Below the pieces are notes generated by a model. The model saw only the letters and a program-made list of their open reading frames with translations, was not told the DNA's origin and made no database searches. From Heligmosomoides polygyrus polygyrus (taxonomy: Eukaryota > Nematoda > Chromadorea > Rhabditida > Heligmosomidae): a stretch of DNA of 64,000 nt. The position numbers and the translations under genes were made by a program. Positions 36,273 to 50,100 of this stretch are shown here, piece by piece. Within the stretch, counting starts at the first letter, position 1. Every line of letters starts with the position of its first letter. The DNA lies in assembly GCA_947396885.1 (NCBI GenBank), contig OX377205.1, forward strand, positions 25,035,407 to 25,099,406, written 5' to 3'.

Positions 36273-37039
36273 AATTTCAATGAGCAATATACTTTTGCGC
36301 TCCATTCGTTCACATCTCTCCTGTTAATGACATTATAAGAATGCGCAATGATTGAAAAGGTCTCTGAGGTCGCTGCTGCACCTAACCACTAGAAGCGCTT
36401 TTCTTGGTAGCCATTTCTGTCTACATAGATACCTATGCATTCAAGTAATGAACAATGAAGTTTCTAATCAAACATTCAGGACGGACACAAAATTTTAAGA
36501 AGATGCATTCGTGGCTCAACCGTGGAGGTTAGCTGCCCCGCTTCAGGACCATTTCCATGAACTGGTTCGAAAATCACCCAAGACAGGTGCTGTGTCAAAA
36601 CACAAGCACGGTGATCCGTCATGAGGCGCAGGTGGAAGGCAACTCTCCGGAGTCAGCCTTCTCACCTAATTACTCTAGTCTGCAGGTAAGAAATGGGGAG
36701 CGATGCTCTGCCTCCGTTAGCCTTCCCATCGCCACAAACCTTGAGAATGGAAACCAGGAAACCAGTGTGTATTACACTGATTAATGTCATTTTCTGTGCA
36801 TCTACTTCTCGTATTTTAGTGGACTGAGCGATTTCCTACATTCATTTTATGCCTAAAATGAAGTAAAAAGTAAGTAAAAAGTAAGAAAGTGAAAGTTGAA
36901 GGAATAGTATAAAACTAAAGTAAAAGTGAGGGTAAGTGAGTAAAAAGTAATAAGTAAGAAATCCCCACGGAATAACGGTCTTGTGCGACGATTTTCCTGA
37001 GCACATTACGAGAGCTAAAAACATATACAGAAAAAGGAT

Positions 37040-38755
37040 TCTTCTTCTTCTTCTTCTCCTCCTGAGCGTTCTAGTCCGCGCAGTCGCAGGGTCCGCTGTT
37101 CTTGTGATCTGTCGCCACCTCATCCTATCAAGGACGTCATCTGCCGTGCGCCGACTTCGGCGAGATCTTTCTTGATGACGTCCTTCCATCTTTTCCTTGG
37201 GGCTCCTCTCGGACGCTTTTCCGGGTGCCTCGTAATCTAGGGCCAACCTTGTGGGGTGATCCTCTGGTCTTCTGAGGACGTGTCCATACCACCTCAGGCG
37301 CTGCTCTCTCATCTTCAGCTGGATCGGGGCTGTCTTCATCACTGCCCTAAGATCCTCGTTTCGCACCCTGTCCCGGCGGGTCCATCCACATGCCCACCTC
37401 AGCATCCTCATCTCCGCCGCGTGCAGTTGCCGCTCCTGCGCCTTACCCCAGGGCCCAGCACTCACTGCCGTAGAGGAGGGCAGGTCTTACCACTGTTCTA
37501 TAGAGCTTGCCTTTGAGCGTCCTGGAGCATCTACGGTCGCAGAGGATCCCTGTGGACTCCCTCCACTTGAGCCAGGCTGCGTTTATCCGTCCCCTGACCG
37601 CCTGGTCCACACTTCCTTCCTCGGAATAGGTCACTTCCGAGGTAGCGGAATTCTTCCACCTTCTCGATCGTTTCCCCTTGGCAGTCTAGGATCGATCCAG
37701 CGCACTGCTCAGAGCTGATGAACTTCGTCTTCTTCACGTTCAGCCGTAGGCCGTTGTCGCAAGGGCTCTCTGCCACAGCTGCACCTTCTCTCCAGCTCTC
37801 CTGGTTGTCGGCTACTAGGGCGATGTCGTCCGCGTAGAGGATCGTTCTGAGAGGGTCTTTCTCAGGTGGTTCACTATAGAGTCAAGCGTCAGCAGGAAGA
37901 GGAACGGGCTCAGAGCCGACCCTTGGTGTACCCCCACTGTGATGTCCACTTTCCTTGTCACCCCGTGTGGAGTCGTATCGCCGCTTTCGAGCCCTCGTAC
38001 ATGTCCCTTATGACCGTGATCAGACGTTCCGGGACACCCCTTCCTCGAAGGGCATTCCAGATTACGGCCCGAGCTAGCCTGTCGTAGGCCTTCTCCAGAT
38101 CCAGGAATGCCAGGTAGCAGGGTTTTCGTTTCCTCCCGATATTTCTCCATCACCTGACGAACGATGAAGATGGCGTCTGTGGTGGACCTCTCAGGCATGA
38201 AGCCACACTGCACCTGGGAGATGGGTACCATCTCCCTCAGCCTTGAGTCTACCAGTCGTTCGTAGATCTTCATCGTGTGTGAGATCAGTTTGATCCTCGG
38301 TAGTTGGAGCATTCGGAAGCGTCTCCCTTCTGCTTGAAGATGGGGACTATGGTGCTGTTCCTCCAGTCATCCGGCATCTTACCTTCTTTCGTGATTCTGT
38401 TGAGGAACTGCGTCAGCCAGTTGATTCCGAGGTCCCCGAGCACCTTCCAAGCCTCTACTGGCACACCGTCAGGCCCTGCTGCCTTTCCGAGTTTCATCTT
38501 CCGTATGGCCTTGCGAACCTCTTCTTGGGTCCAGGGTGGGATGGGTCCTTCCGTTGCTGTTCTTCTCGGCCTCCCGACGAGGGAACTCCTCGTTCAAGAG
38601 TTCCTTGAAGTACTCCTCCCATCTCTCTCTGACCTCGACCGGCTTCCGTAACACTCTACCGTCAGCACTCTTCACAGTCTTCACTACTCGAATGTCGAGG
38701 CTAGCTCTATGACGCGCCCTTGGCCAGGCGGATGGCGAACTTCTCTCCTCTGGCC
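37040..38755 (-). mobile_element. RTE retrotransposon, 3' part with RT (lineage III)
   Basis: A (CTT)n tail (37040-37056) begins the element on plus. On minus, from the gap, come the linker block ERWEEYFKELLNEEFPR, then GKAAGPDGVPVEAWKVLGDL, SQVQCGFMPERSTTDAIF, GVHQGSALSPFLF, and the catalytic YADDI at 37822-37836. The C-terminal part follows (VKKTKFISSEQCAGSI, QLHAAEMRMLRWACGWTRRD). At least three frameshifts disrupt it, but the motifs are fresher than in the other RTE copies. The 5' half is lost in or beyond the gap. Confidence 0.9.
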
Positions 38756-38955
38756 NNNNNNNNNNNNNNNNNNNNNNNNNNNNNNNNNNNNNNNNNNNNN
38801 NNNNNNNNNNNNNNNNNNNNNNNNNNNNNNNNNNNNNNNNNNNNNNNNNNNNNNNNNNNNNNNNNNNNNNNNNNNNNNNNNNNNNNNNNNNNNNNNNNNN
38901 NNNNNNNNNNNNNNNNNNNNNNNNNNNNNNNNNNNNNNNNNNNNNNNNNNNNNNN
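38756..38955. other. Assembly gap, 200 N
   Basis: Second run of exactly 200 N. It separates two RTE fragments that overlap in function, so the join is suspect. Confidence 0.99.
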
Positions 38956-40690
38956 CGTGCTTCTCTGCCAGATATCGGGCACTTTCTTCTCCGCAATAAC
39001 CTGGTTGAAGAACGTCGCCAGCCACTTCGTTGGGTACCAGGATTTCGACTTCCATAAGTCGGCCGCCAAATCATCGGGGCCTGTTGCCTTGCCCGGCTTC
39101 ATCTTCTTCAAAGCCGCTTCTACCTCCTCTACGGTGATTTTCTGAACGGGACCGTATACAGGAGGAGAAGATGGAATGCTTGGATGAGCAAACTCTACTG
39201 TCGAGACTTCCTCGAAGTAGGTGCGCCATCGGTTCAAAACCATCTTGCGGTCCATGAGTAGATGACCGTTCTCATCGTTGATGCCAAAGAACTTCTCAAC
39301 ATTCTCAGTCTGGCGATGGCGTATCTTCGCGAGTCGATAAAGAAATCGCTCGCCATCGCGCGACTCAAGCTTCCCGTTGACATCATCGTAATGAGTGGCT
39401 CTTGCAACGGCTACCGCCTTCTTAGCGGCTTTCTTGGCTTCCTGATACAGTCGCCATTTATCGGCTGTCTTATCGCCGAGGAATGCGTGGTACAATCTCT
39501 TCTTCTCTCGGACTTTTTCCTTAACTTCGTTAGTCCACAGCCATGTCTGCTTATCGACCTTACGCCGTCCCGGTTTCGTAGTGCCGAGTTCGGAACGCGC
39601 AGCATTGAGAATCGCGTCGGTTGCTATTTGCCATGTCTCGTCGACGGTCGTGACCGTCGGCAACCGAATGCGCGAAATAACAGCTGCTTCATTCTCTTTC
39701 AGTCGCCACCACTTAATTCTTGACGGACCGCTCCGTTCGACCTGCTTAAACATCGGTGGTGTGATCCTCATAGTGCAGATCAGTGGGCGGTGTTGTGTGG
39801 CGACCGTTTCATATGGCACGACCTTCGCGTCCGTGACAAGCCCTTGGTCACGATTTCGCACAAGGACAAAGTCGATCTGCGTTTTAGAATTCCCGCTGTA
39901 GAATGAGATAAGGTGGGATTCACGTTTTCGGAATCTGGTGTTCACGATGGTGAGGTCATGCGACTCCGCGTACTCGAGAATACGCTCACCATCGGCGTTA
40001 CGTGAACCAAAACCGAAACCACCATGACAGCTGTACCCGTCTTTCGCAGCGCCAACGTGCCCGTTAAGGTCACCTGCGACAATGATTACGTCTTGTGACG
40101 GCACTTCTGCTGTCTTCTCATCCAGCAGGCTCCAAAATTCATCCTTGGCTCGCTCAGAGCATCCAGTCTGTGGAGCATATGCAGAGAAAAGAGGATACCG
40201 CCGCCGTTCTGCAGCGATTACGACCTTCATCAAGCGGTCATTGAAACGTTCCACTCTTGCAATCGCGTCTCGGAACCTTTTTCGGAGGCGATTAAACATC
40301 GCTGGTGGCCCTGGGACTGCCACACAGAACGGCTTTATAGCCTCGGCCTATGTCCCTTGACTTACTACAGGACCACCTCGTCTCCTGCACCGCACACAAG
40401 TCAATCTTCTTTTGCTCCAGTGCCTCTGCCAACTCAAAGGAGCGGCCCAACAACGTACCCACATTCAGCGTTGCCAAGCGGGTCTTGCTTAAGTTGCGGG
40501 ACTTTTGGACTAGCTCAGTTTCCCCCCGATGCCGTCCTCGCATCAGGGACCCTCGCATACTTTTCACACTCGCCGGGCTTTGCGAGTGCGCGTCGGCTCC
40601 CGCGGACGCCGTAGCATTATCTCGTGAAACATTCAGCACCATCAACCATATGATGTGACATGGGCTGTTCGTAGGCCGGCCTGTCACTAG
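38956..40690 (-). mobile_element. RTE retrotransposon, 5' part with AP endonuclease (lineage IV)
   Basis: On minus from about 40690: the endonuclease start TRLATLNVGTLLGRS and LCAVQETRWS, a frameshift near 40310, then FSAYAPQTGCSERAKDEFW, VIVAGDLNGHVGA and TQIDFVLVRN, which carry the APE-type catalytic motifs. After a basic linker (KEKVREKKRLYHAFLG) the RT begins with KMKPGKATGPDDLAADLWK and stops at the gap after VPDIWQRST. Length and order fit the N-terminal half of an RTE protein. The 40690-40950 sequence may be its 5' untranslated region. Confidence 0.92.
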
Positions 40691-41062
40691 GGCCTGTCGC
40701 CTGCATTCGAGTGTCCGTGTTCAGCTCGGCTCGCAAAAGCGAACAGTTTCCAGTGGCACCATGTGGAGGAACGGACATCGCCACCGCTCCTGCTGCCGAC
40801 TACCGGACGAGTTCTCGAGATAACCTGCATGATGAAGGACATCCGCTCAGCAAGGCACACGACTTCGACTTCCACAAGCACCCTCAAAATTATCGCTGCC
40901 TGGTGTCTTCCCTAGCTTCATATTTTCAGAAGTTATCCAGACTTATAAATTGACGAGTGTTAAATGCCGTGGAACCTTGCAATCTTCAGAAACCTTTCGA
41001 CTGATCTCGGCACGACACCAAAAGAATAAACTCAGCAGGTAAACAAAGGGAATCAGTCATAC

Positions 41063-41068
41063 TTTATT
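41063..41068 (-). promoter_or_regulatory. Polyadenylation signal of listerin
   Basis: AATAAA on the minus strand about 130 nt after the listerin stop codon. Confidence 0.6.
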
Positions 41069-41198
41069 CCATTTGTATTCGTCTAAGAGCATAAATACTA
41101 TCACAGTCACTTGTTGTTAACAACAGCATTCATCAGGCAACAATTCATCAACGAAAACACTGACAACAACCTCAGCCACACTGCACCATGACCAGGCT

Positions 41199-44100
41199 TC
41201 ACCCAAAATTCGAACGACATAGAGGACAACTTGTCTGACTGCTCGATTCGAACCATTTGTACTGCAATAGGTGGCGGTTTAAATGGACAGTAATGGTGCA
41301 GTTCAATAAATCACGCAGCCACATAGAAAACGCAAACGTACCAGGCAATTAGAGTGGAACTTGTTCTTGCACTGCCGACATTTGACCTGAAAACATCGGC
41401 AATATGTATTAAACACTAAGGAAAAGCAACGAAGGCTCAGTGCTCTAGACTTCAACGTGAAACCGACCTTGGGTAGTTGGTGGTTAGTCGAATGAATGGT
41501 CATCATGCAGATCGTGCAGGCCTCAGCTCCTTCAACATCGCGGTCGACGTTCTTACGCCACATTATGATACCTTCAACTGTCGATCCGTTCTGAATTAAT
41601 AGCAGTGAGCACTCATCCGGACCCTTGTAACTGTGGAAATCACGGCATTTCTCGATAGTACGGCAACATTTCGATTGCCCACTTGAGCAGTGAGCCACTA
41701 GCCTATGCATTTTCACGTCAAGTTGGCCACTTTTTAATTAAAATTGGACACCCTTTTGTGCGAGTTTGACGCTTTTTAAATCAAACAACAAACAAATCAA
41801 CATCTTCTAAATAAAAACAAGCTTCTTCCGCATCACACCAGAGACCCTCCAAGAAAGATGAAGTACGTTCTTGTTCAAGGAACATTTAGTATACTTTTTT
41901 GAAAATTTTACTCCACCTGTACAAACAAATGAACACAGCGTTAGAAGTTTCATGAAATTTTCACTTTTCAAGGAAAAATTGGGTTTTAAAACTTATTACG
42001 GAGCACAGGAAGGTAGCAGCTTGCGTGTTGGAAGATATCACGCCGTGCTGCTTGCTTCTAGCTCGCTGCAATTTTAGTCAGATTGATAATGTAGAGCTGC
42101 TGCCTACACTAAACAGACAAGTGAAGAAGTGTGTGTTTTCTAGAGTTGCTTTTGCTATACCTTTACCGTTGGCAAGCGTCTAACTCCACGCAATCAGAAT
42201 CTTTTCTATCAGACGAATGAATAGCATATTCTCTCACTATGCTGAAACACTGCTGATTTCTGTACTGTAGAATAAGCTTTGAATCGCAAGGCTTTTTCTT
42301 AGAAATAGAAATTTTATAAAATTTCAGACCCGCTCATTTGCTGGGGCAGCTGAATTGGAGACTTTCAAAATGTATGCTAAATTTTCCTTGAACAAAGAAC
42401 CATTTAAACCTTTTCGGAGAGTCTATAGTGAAATGTGGAAAAGCTCATTTTAATTGGAAACACGTTCAGTTTGATTTCGAAAGCATCAAGCCTGCACAGA
42501 AGAGGGTCCAATTCAGTTTGAAAAATATCCAACGTGAAAATGGAATGTTTAGGGTCCACTCGTACCTCTTATGGAGGACGTCAGGCAGTCTATACGAACC
42601 GATTAGTAGCGGCCCGGCATAAATCGCCAGCCCGGAACCGTCGCACCGCTCACGAAGTATGAGTTGACTCTTATTCTCCTCCTCCTTATTATCATAATGG
42701 TTTCGTCTAGTCAACCATCAATACTTAAGCCTATAAGGATACTGCAAGACCGTTCGTATTTCCTTTTGGGAAGTACACCTACAAGGTCACACTCAGTAAT
42801 TTTTGAAAATGCAGAGAAGTTCGCCTGATTGTTGAACGTGGTACTGTTGTGTTTGCACCGCACAAGAAACGTGATACTGCATTACTTGAAAGGATTCAAA
42901 ACAACTTCACCATGAAGATACTAATTCGGCGGGGAGGGTTCCTCCATTCAAAAATTCCTAGCGCATCGGTAAGGAACAAGTACTTTGGACTTCCAACTCT
43001 TGAATCAAGACGTAGGCTATTTGATGTTCGAATGGTTCAAAAACTTCTGGATGAGCAGTCCGCAGTTAATGTTCACTGTTACAGCAGGACTTGCATATCT
43101 TCACCTCCTTAAAACTGCTTCCATCCCTGATTCCGCAGGCTCCTTCAAACGCCTCGCAGCAAAGTCTATTCTATCAGCGTAGTTGTACCGTAGGGTATTT
43201 ATGAGATCATTTACCATGTTGTTATTGTTGTTGTTGTTTTATCTGATGTCTGTCTTATACAGCGTACGCAAATAAATAAATAAATAAATAAAGTTTCATC
43301 CATACCTGATGGAACAAGTAGGCAGTCAGTTGCAGCAGCCACTTCTTGACCTTTTCCGACGGCACGATGGCCTTGTCGATCTGAATCGTTGGCACTGAGA
43401 GTGGCCAGTCACTTGGCATCACGATCGACAACCGCATCGTCGTCTCCTCGACAGTGTACTCGGCTACCACCTCACCCGACACTGGTATGACTCGAATCTG
43501 AAGGGTCAACTTCACAATCAACTCACCTCACACTCAGAAGCAGGATATAATAACGATAATGACATGATAAAAATGATATTCATACGCACCTTCAACAACT
43601 TGTCGCCCTTTAGCTGCCTCTGGTTCGCCATCTTAACCTTGTTCAGCTCTGCATCCACCAACAACTTGCTGACATATTGGCGAACATACCTATCAATACG
43701 CACCATTTTCACTTTAGACTGTACTCCTACAAATGACATGGTTTTACTCTCCTTTCTGTTCAACAATTATTTTGGGATCTTTCTCGCTGATCGTATTTTG
43801 GATTTATTTTTATGCAGTTTTTGATTACATTGTTCCTTGCATGGGCTTTAGCCATGAAATACGCAGTACAGAGTAGAAGGAACTCGCGTATAAAGGGCAC
43901 TATAGAAAAATATCACCGTTTAAGGGCTCATTACACTACGATCCTTATACCTAGACTTTTAGGTTCATTACAATGAGTTAGGTTCTTAGTTGGGCCTACT
44001 TCCAAGCCGCCCTGTCGTCTCCTCCAATGTCGGTTAATTAGTACCTGACTTTTCCACCCATTCGTCATCCCAAATATTATGTGGTCAAATGCAGATTTCT

Positions 44101-47100
44101 TTTCTTCTATGACGCCCTGTAGAAGTCAAATGCTGGCACATTTCGAAAAGGGAATGAATAACGACGTTCTTCATCTTTTTACCAGCCGTCAGAGCGGCCT
44201 GTCGGCCGCAGATGAAGAACGGCTTCGCCGTAGTAATAGCTTTTCATCATAAATTGTAGTGCCACTTATGTCACGCACGATCTTAACCACATCGAGTGGG
44301 ACAAATTAGAAAGGGCGACGAGGAGACGCCGCTATTCTGGAGATATTGATTACTACTCAGAAAAAAAGAGTCCGCCAACTATAAACTTACACGTAATTGT
44401 TCCTCTAATATAGTGACGCCACGCTGGAAAGAATCCAACATTTTTGAATTCAATGAAATATACAGAGAATCATCATTTAACTATAACTGGGCGAGGATAT
44501 TCAAATGCTTGAAGAGACTAAATAAAATATAAAACAGTAAATTCAAAAATTCACTAACTACCCTTCAGCGACCTCGACTACCTCAGGGCCGAAGGTACGG
44601 AACGCTTGTACGGCATCCCCCAAAAATCGATAATTTGATCGATATCGATTGATGGCAATCGACACTTCAAAAATGAACTTCAGATTCGTATACATAAATA
44701 CATACATACATACATACACACCCCCCACACACAATTTTTTTTTATGAAAGTAGGATCCTCCGCGAAATCCAAAGAGCATATCAAACTCACCGGTTTACAA
44801 TCTGCATGCCAGTGTTCGGAAGACCAGCGTACCAATTCCGCACCACGGCAGGTAGACTTCCGAGGGTACTGAAGACAGTTATTACAGGTAGGATGCAAGA
44901 ACTCTCGAATTGCACCTCAACTGACCGATACAGCAAACTTGCAGCATATTTCGAATACAAATCTTGTCCGAATATGATATCCGAAGAGGTGAACCACCTC
45001 GATTCCATGCCTTTCGCTGCAATACATAACGTTCGGACAACAATATCAGGTGAAGTGAGAAGGTCTGACTCACGAATGTCCTCCGGACATCTGGCAAGAA
45101 TCTGCGGCAGAATAGTGGACAGCGAGTGCGGCAAAGCGTCACAGTACGCCACCCTCTCTTCATCAGATGAGATACAGCTCTTAAACCACTTTTTTACCAC
45201 ACTGGCGCAGCACGAACGAAGTCGTTTTAGGCCACCAAGGTAACACTGGTACCTACAGAAAGAGGCTTTAGCGCAGCATCGAACGCCATTACTGAAGGCC
45301 ATCCAGTGGCTCCGTCTATCAGGCGCGAAAAGGTATCGCATACTACCAAACGTCGAGGTCCCGAAGTGGATACCTAAAAGGATCTGGATAACATCGGCCA
45401 CCCTGCGATCAATAAACATTTGAAGGAGTGCCGCAAGCTGGATTGAAGGTCATACCTTCTCCTCCTCCGTCCATTGCCCATTTTCCTGCCTATACATTAT
45501 CGGAGACAATCTGAAAGGCATACTATGAGAGAGGCCAAAGTAGCACATTGAACGCCGAACTTACAGCATCATCAGATGCCGTGCAGAAAACCGAATGAAC
45601 GGGCTCTCCGACACCAGCGAGTCTTCCGCATGGATTATTAGCGCTTGATGAACGGCGTCGTATCTGAACAGACGTGAAGTTAACCAGGTGCAGCAGAGGG
45701 ATCACAACTAGTCGTCACTCACCCAAATTTGTCGAGCTCGGGGCAGAATTTTTTCTTAACGGTCAGATCCTGTGGCAACTCTTTGATCCGAAGGAAAGCC
45801 TCAACCAAACTGCGAGCGAAGAACGACGACGGTGGACTATCTTGAAAGTTCAATCTGAGTGTGAAAGTGTGGTGAAGAGTAACGCCACCTACTCCTTCCT
45901 ACCTGGTCTCAGTAACGAATACCATCGCACGATAATTCTACTCATCGTTGGAAAAAAGAAATTTGGCCATTCCTAGAATGAGAACTCACTTTTTTACAGT
46001 GCTATTAAACGTGCACTGGCTTATCTCACCTCATCGAATGAATTGCCGTACTGTTTAAATGTCAGCGTATCGCACCTAGTGAAAACCAAGAGCGCGAGGC
46101 CAGCTAAAGACTCCAGCTGAGCATCACTACCATCCCTGCTGTCCATTTTCTCGTCGCAGCTCTAGAAATACAGAATTACTTAGCTAATTGAAGGATATAT
46201 GAAAGGAGAAATCAACAAGAATAACGAGAAGACCAACATCCATGGCAGTAACCAGTCCGCACAATACGAAATCGAGCAACTCTGCCGGTAACGACGACAT
46301 CAGATCCCTGTTCAAAATGCCCAACGCGGCTACAAGGCAGAGAGCGCTTAGTCGCCAAGATGGGCTGCCCAGAGAACTGCAATAACAGGGAACAAATCAG
46401 AGGTGCTCATCGTGTGGATAAATGACTAAATCTACCTCGCATTGAAAATGGAGTCCTCCCACTCGGAAGCATCCGACAGAACGTGCTCGCAAATGTGTGA
46501 CAAAAAGTCGAGGCTGGACTCAGCATGGAACCTGAAACCACTTTTTATGAGACTTTCAGGAGAAGAGAGAAAACTCACAAAATCGCTTTAAAAAAGAGCA
46601 ATTTCTACTTTAAGCAAACCGAGGAAGAAGTCACTTAAGCGAATATTTAAAAAGCCACCGTTAGGTGTGATTTTGTGTCACTTCTTGACTCAATAGTTTC
46701 TATGTTTTGCTTTTGCCAATCCTAAAAAACCTACTTTTGCTACACTCTTTTGCTGACCTATTTCTTGTCTCTTTTGACGCAATAAATGTTCTGTTCAGCT
46801 CTGCTAGCAATGCACGTGGTTCCACTTGCGAGTACTCTCGTTGAAAATCTAGACGCAACAACAAAATGAATACCTTGCAATCCACTCTTCAACAGAGTCT
46901 AGCTTCAGCTGCGAGCAATCAGCCTGCAACGCCCAGTACCAGCTGGCTTTCTGCTCGGGTTCACTCCACGACGAAAGGGGCAAGCGAGGAAGAGGACACT
47001 TCCGGAGGTAGAACAGGGCCGTCTGAGCAGTAGCTGGAGACGACGGAAGTGATAGTAGTGCAGAAATGGCTCTGGACGAAGCTAGGGCGGTTTTCTGGAA

Positions 47101-50100
47101 AGCCACTCCACATGGAGAGGAAAACAACTTGAATGAGAGCAATGAGAAAAACCGTAGCTGGACTGATAATCTAAACTGGGTCCTCTTAAGCGTTCCCTAC
47201 TGCAGTGCATTATGCAAAACGAAAAGGGTGTAGATCAGACTCAAAGGGAAATCATTTTCAAGTATAGACAGGAAAACGCATAGTATTCGGATAGCTTTTC
47301 ACTAAAAAAATGCTCAAAACCGTACTTGGAAGACCTGATGTAGCCGATCAAAGCAGTCGGAGATAAGCTCTGACATCGCATCGCATTGAAATCGCGTCTC
47401 GTACAACAATTCGATCAGAGGACGAACAGCGGCGGAGTACGCAAGAGACAAGTCGTGCGCTTTGTCTGGAAAAGTAAGGCTGAAAGGGAAACGGCTTCTT
47501 GAAAAGCGTGCCGCATGGAGTGACTAGAGTTGCGTACATACCTTCGCAGTCGATGCTCACATAGATTAGAGCTTTTTGGGCTGCTTTCTCGAGAGAATGC
47601 AGCAATTCCTCGTCAGAAGCTGACGCTTCCATCTCCACAGCGAATGGTTCAGCAAACAGCCCAAATGCGGCAACGATGTCATTCACAAGCTACAACATCT
47701 CAGGCATTACTGGATTCAAAAGCGTGACAGTTGGACGTCTATTAGCCTTTGTATGAAATTCTGACTGGACAAAACAACTTGGAAAGCTGAAAATTTTCGA
47801 GAAGAACTGCATGAAATTGCAAGGGCCAAGGTGTTTGCTATAAAGTAACAGATACAACCATATGTAAAAAATGCCGACCAAGACTATCATTTAGGAAAAC
47901 AATGAAGACGTTTCCACTGCACTACTGCTTCGCTTCCTTAGGGAATTGAAATTTTGTATCGGTTGAAGGTTTAGCTGAAGGCGGTATGCAGCGCGTTTGG
48001 TAAGAAACGCAACCTCATTTAAACCGCTGACCTTTCAGGATCGACTCGCTTGTTCATAGGTAAATTAGAGGGCTGGGGGTTCGTGAAATTTAGCCAGTTT
48101 TTGTGAACACATGGCATACCCACCACTAGTAGGTCGGTTTTCACTTCTGTTGAGGCCAAGGTGGCAGCTAGATCACAAGCTCCCATAAAGATGATTTTTT
48201 GCAGCCAAAGTTCCTACAATGGATGGGACACGAACCGCTCAGTCTTCGGGGTAGGCTGGTTATACCTTTTTACTTGCACCATTGTTGTTACACCTGGGGC
48301 CAGATGCGTCAACAACTTACCGCCCTCTAACGGTGAAAATACCGCCAAACTCAATGCTGATGAATGTCATATCAGGGGGTTTAGCGGAATTTCATCGTTA
48401 GAGGGCGGTAAGCGGTCGATGAATCTGGCCCCTGGTTCAAGAGGAAACGCCCTTGTAAGACACAACCAAAGAAGATCGTAAGAGAATGTTAAGAGCTTAT
48501 TCTCTACCCCTTCATGCAACCACATAAAATTCTACTTCTACTCTGCATTTAGTCAGATAGGGAGTTAGTAAAGAGGATAACGGACAAAATTTGGCATTGA
48601 TCAAAGTCTCTACGCTACGCAATCTAAACTACGAAATATGGTATTACTGAAGCAATTCGAGTGCGTCTTGTCCATACAATGGAAACCAATCAGCAAATCA
48701 CTGTTTTGTCATTCAAATGTAAGTCTGCTACCAATATAATGAAACCATGATATAGAAATTTGGTTGCCCTGGGTGAAACTCGAAAATTAAATCGAGGACA
48801 GACGACGGTTCCCCCGAATACACTACCCACACCACAACAAGCATTTTTCGAGCGTCTTTAATGGAGCTCCAAGCACTCACGTATTTATCAAAATATGTCA
48901 ACATCGACAGCAGATCCTCTTGCGAAGGCAGCAGAGAGACATATCGATCGTCAGCGTACAACAGTTGTGAGCATACCATTCCGACACGTTGCAGGCTATG
49001 AGAAGGAAATGCTTTCATAGGTGAGGAAGAAATCGTTCGCAGAAAAAAGGGATATAAAGCCAACCTTTCCCGCGTATGATGTTTGGGCGCTACACCTGAC
49101 GAAGGCTCATCCAGGTACGAGCTCAAAGCGTTGCGAATCAACATGTCACAAGGAGGAAACTTGGTCAAAATCTTCAGCACAGAATCAATTTCTGAAAGAA
49201 AAGAAATACAACTGCAACTACTTTTTGATATATTTGTGCTCCAAAAAAACGTCTTAAAAATTATGAAAACAGTCCAAGCTGTAGAATAATGCATCTGTTC
49301 AATAACTTCCTTATACAACAAAAGAAAAAAGACAACTTCCAAAATAGTACCTTCATCAGACACCTGACCAAAGAGCGAATGGAAGGAAAGGCGAGAGATC
49401 TCGGCTGCCATCTCCTCGGGAAGCTAAAAACAGAGAGCTGAACAGGCTGGATTTTGGACAACTTCGAGGAACAAATACTGGACCGAAAACTTGAATTCTC
49501 AGGAGCACAGGTATAGAAATGATGTTTATATCCGTCTTACAAACGGAAACATAAAGTAAAGGAATAGGGCGAGTCTTCAAATCGGTATTTTCCTGGAATT
49601 TCTAGTCCTATAATCCATTTTCCTCTTCCTTGCGACCCCACATTTAAATCCAAACGTGTTTTTGGAAGGGGAGGAAATGTTGTTATGGAGTGTAAAAAAC
49701 ATGTTCAACCTATCTAAACTAGTTTACGTCAGAGGAAAGATTTTTTTTAAAGCTATTCGCATTACCTCTAACGTTTCCATTAGTTCCAGGGCGAACTCTG
49801 GAGCGCACGACTTCTCAAGTGCAGACGACAGAATTTCTCCACGTTGCTCAACCTAGAAACGATCGCATAATGCACGTGAATTCTTCCATTGTTGGCTACT
49901 CACCTTAACCATCCTTAACAGTTTTGTGATAGCACTGTAGTTCCTCTCTTCCTGCCACTGCATGACGACCTTCTTTAGGCATGGTAGCAAATCTGATCCC
50001 ATGCTTGACGAAAGCATTGGCCAGTCAGCGGGTACGAATTCAGATAAAATCAACGGAGTCAGCTTTGATGTTGGTAGCTGAAAATGCTCCGTTTTTTCGA

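Larger units (their letters stand above)
30360..37039 (+). repeat. Copy B of the ~7 kb duplication
   Basis: Colinear with 65-7690. It ends at aaaaaggatt (37030-37039), directly followed by the (CTT)n tail of a minus-strand RTE; copy A continues there with unrelated sequence. It has a private SINE (31640-31935), lacks the RTE-1-like insert of copy A, and has lost about 115 bp near 33325. Confidence 0.9.

Noticed and set aside
44806..45243. 145-codon plus frame inside listerin
   Set aside because: Antisense shadow of listerin exons that read coherently on minus.
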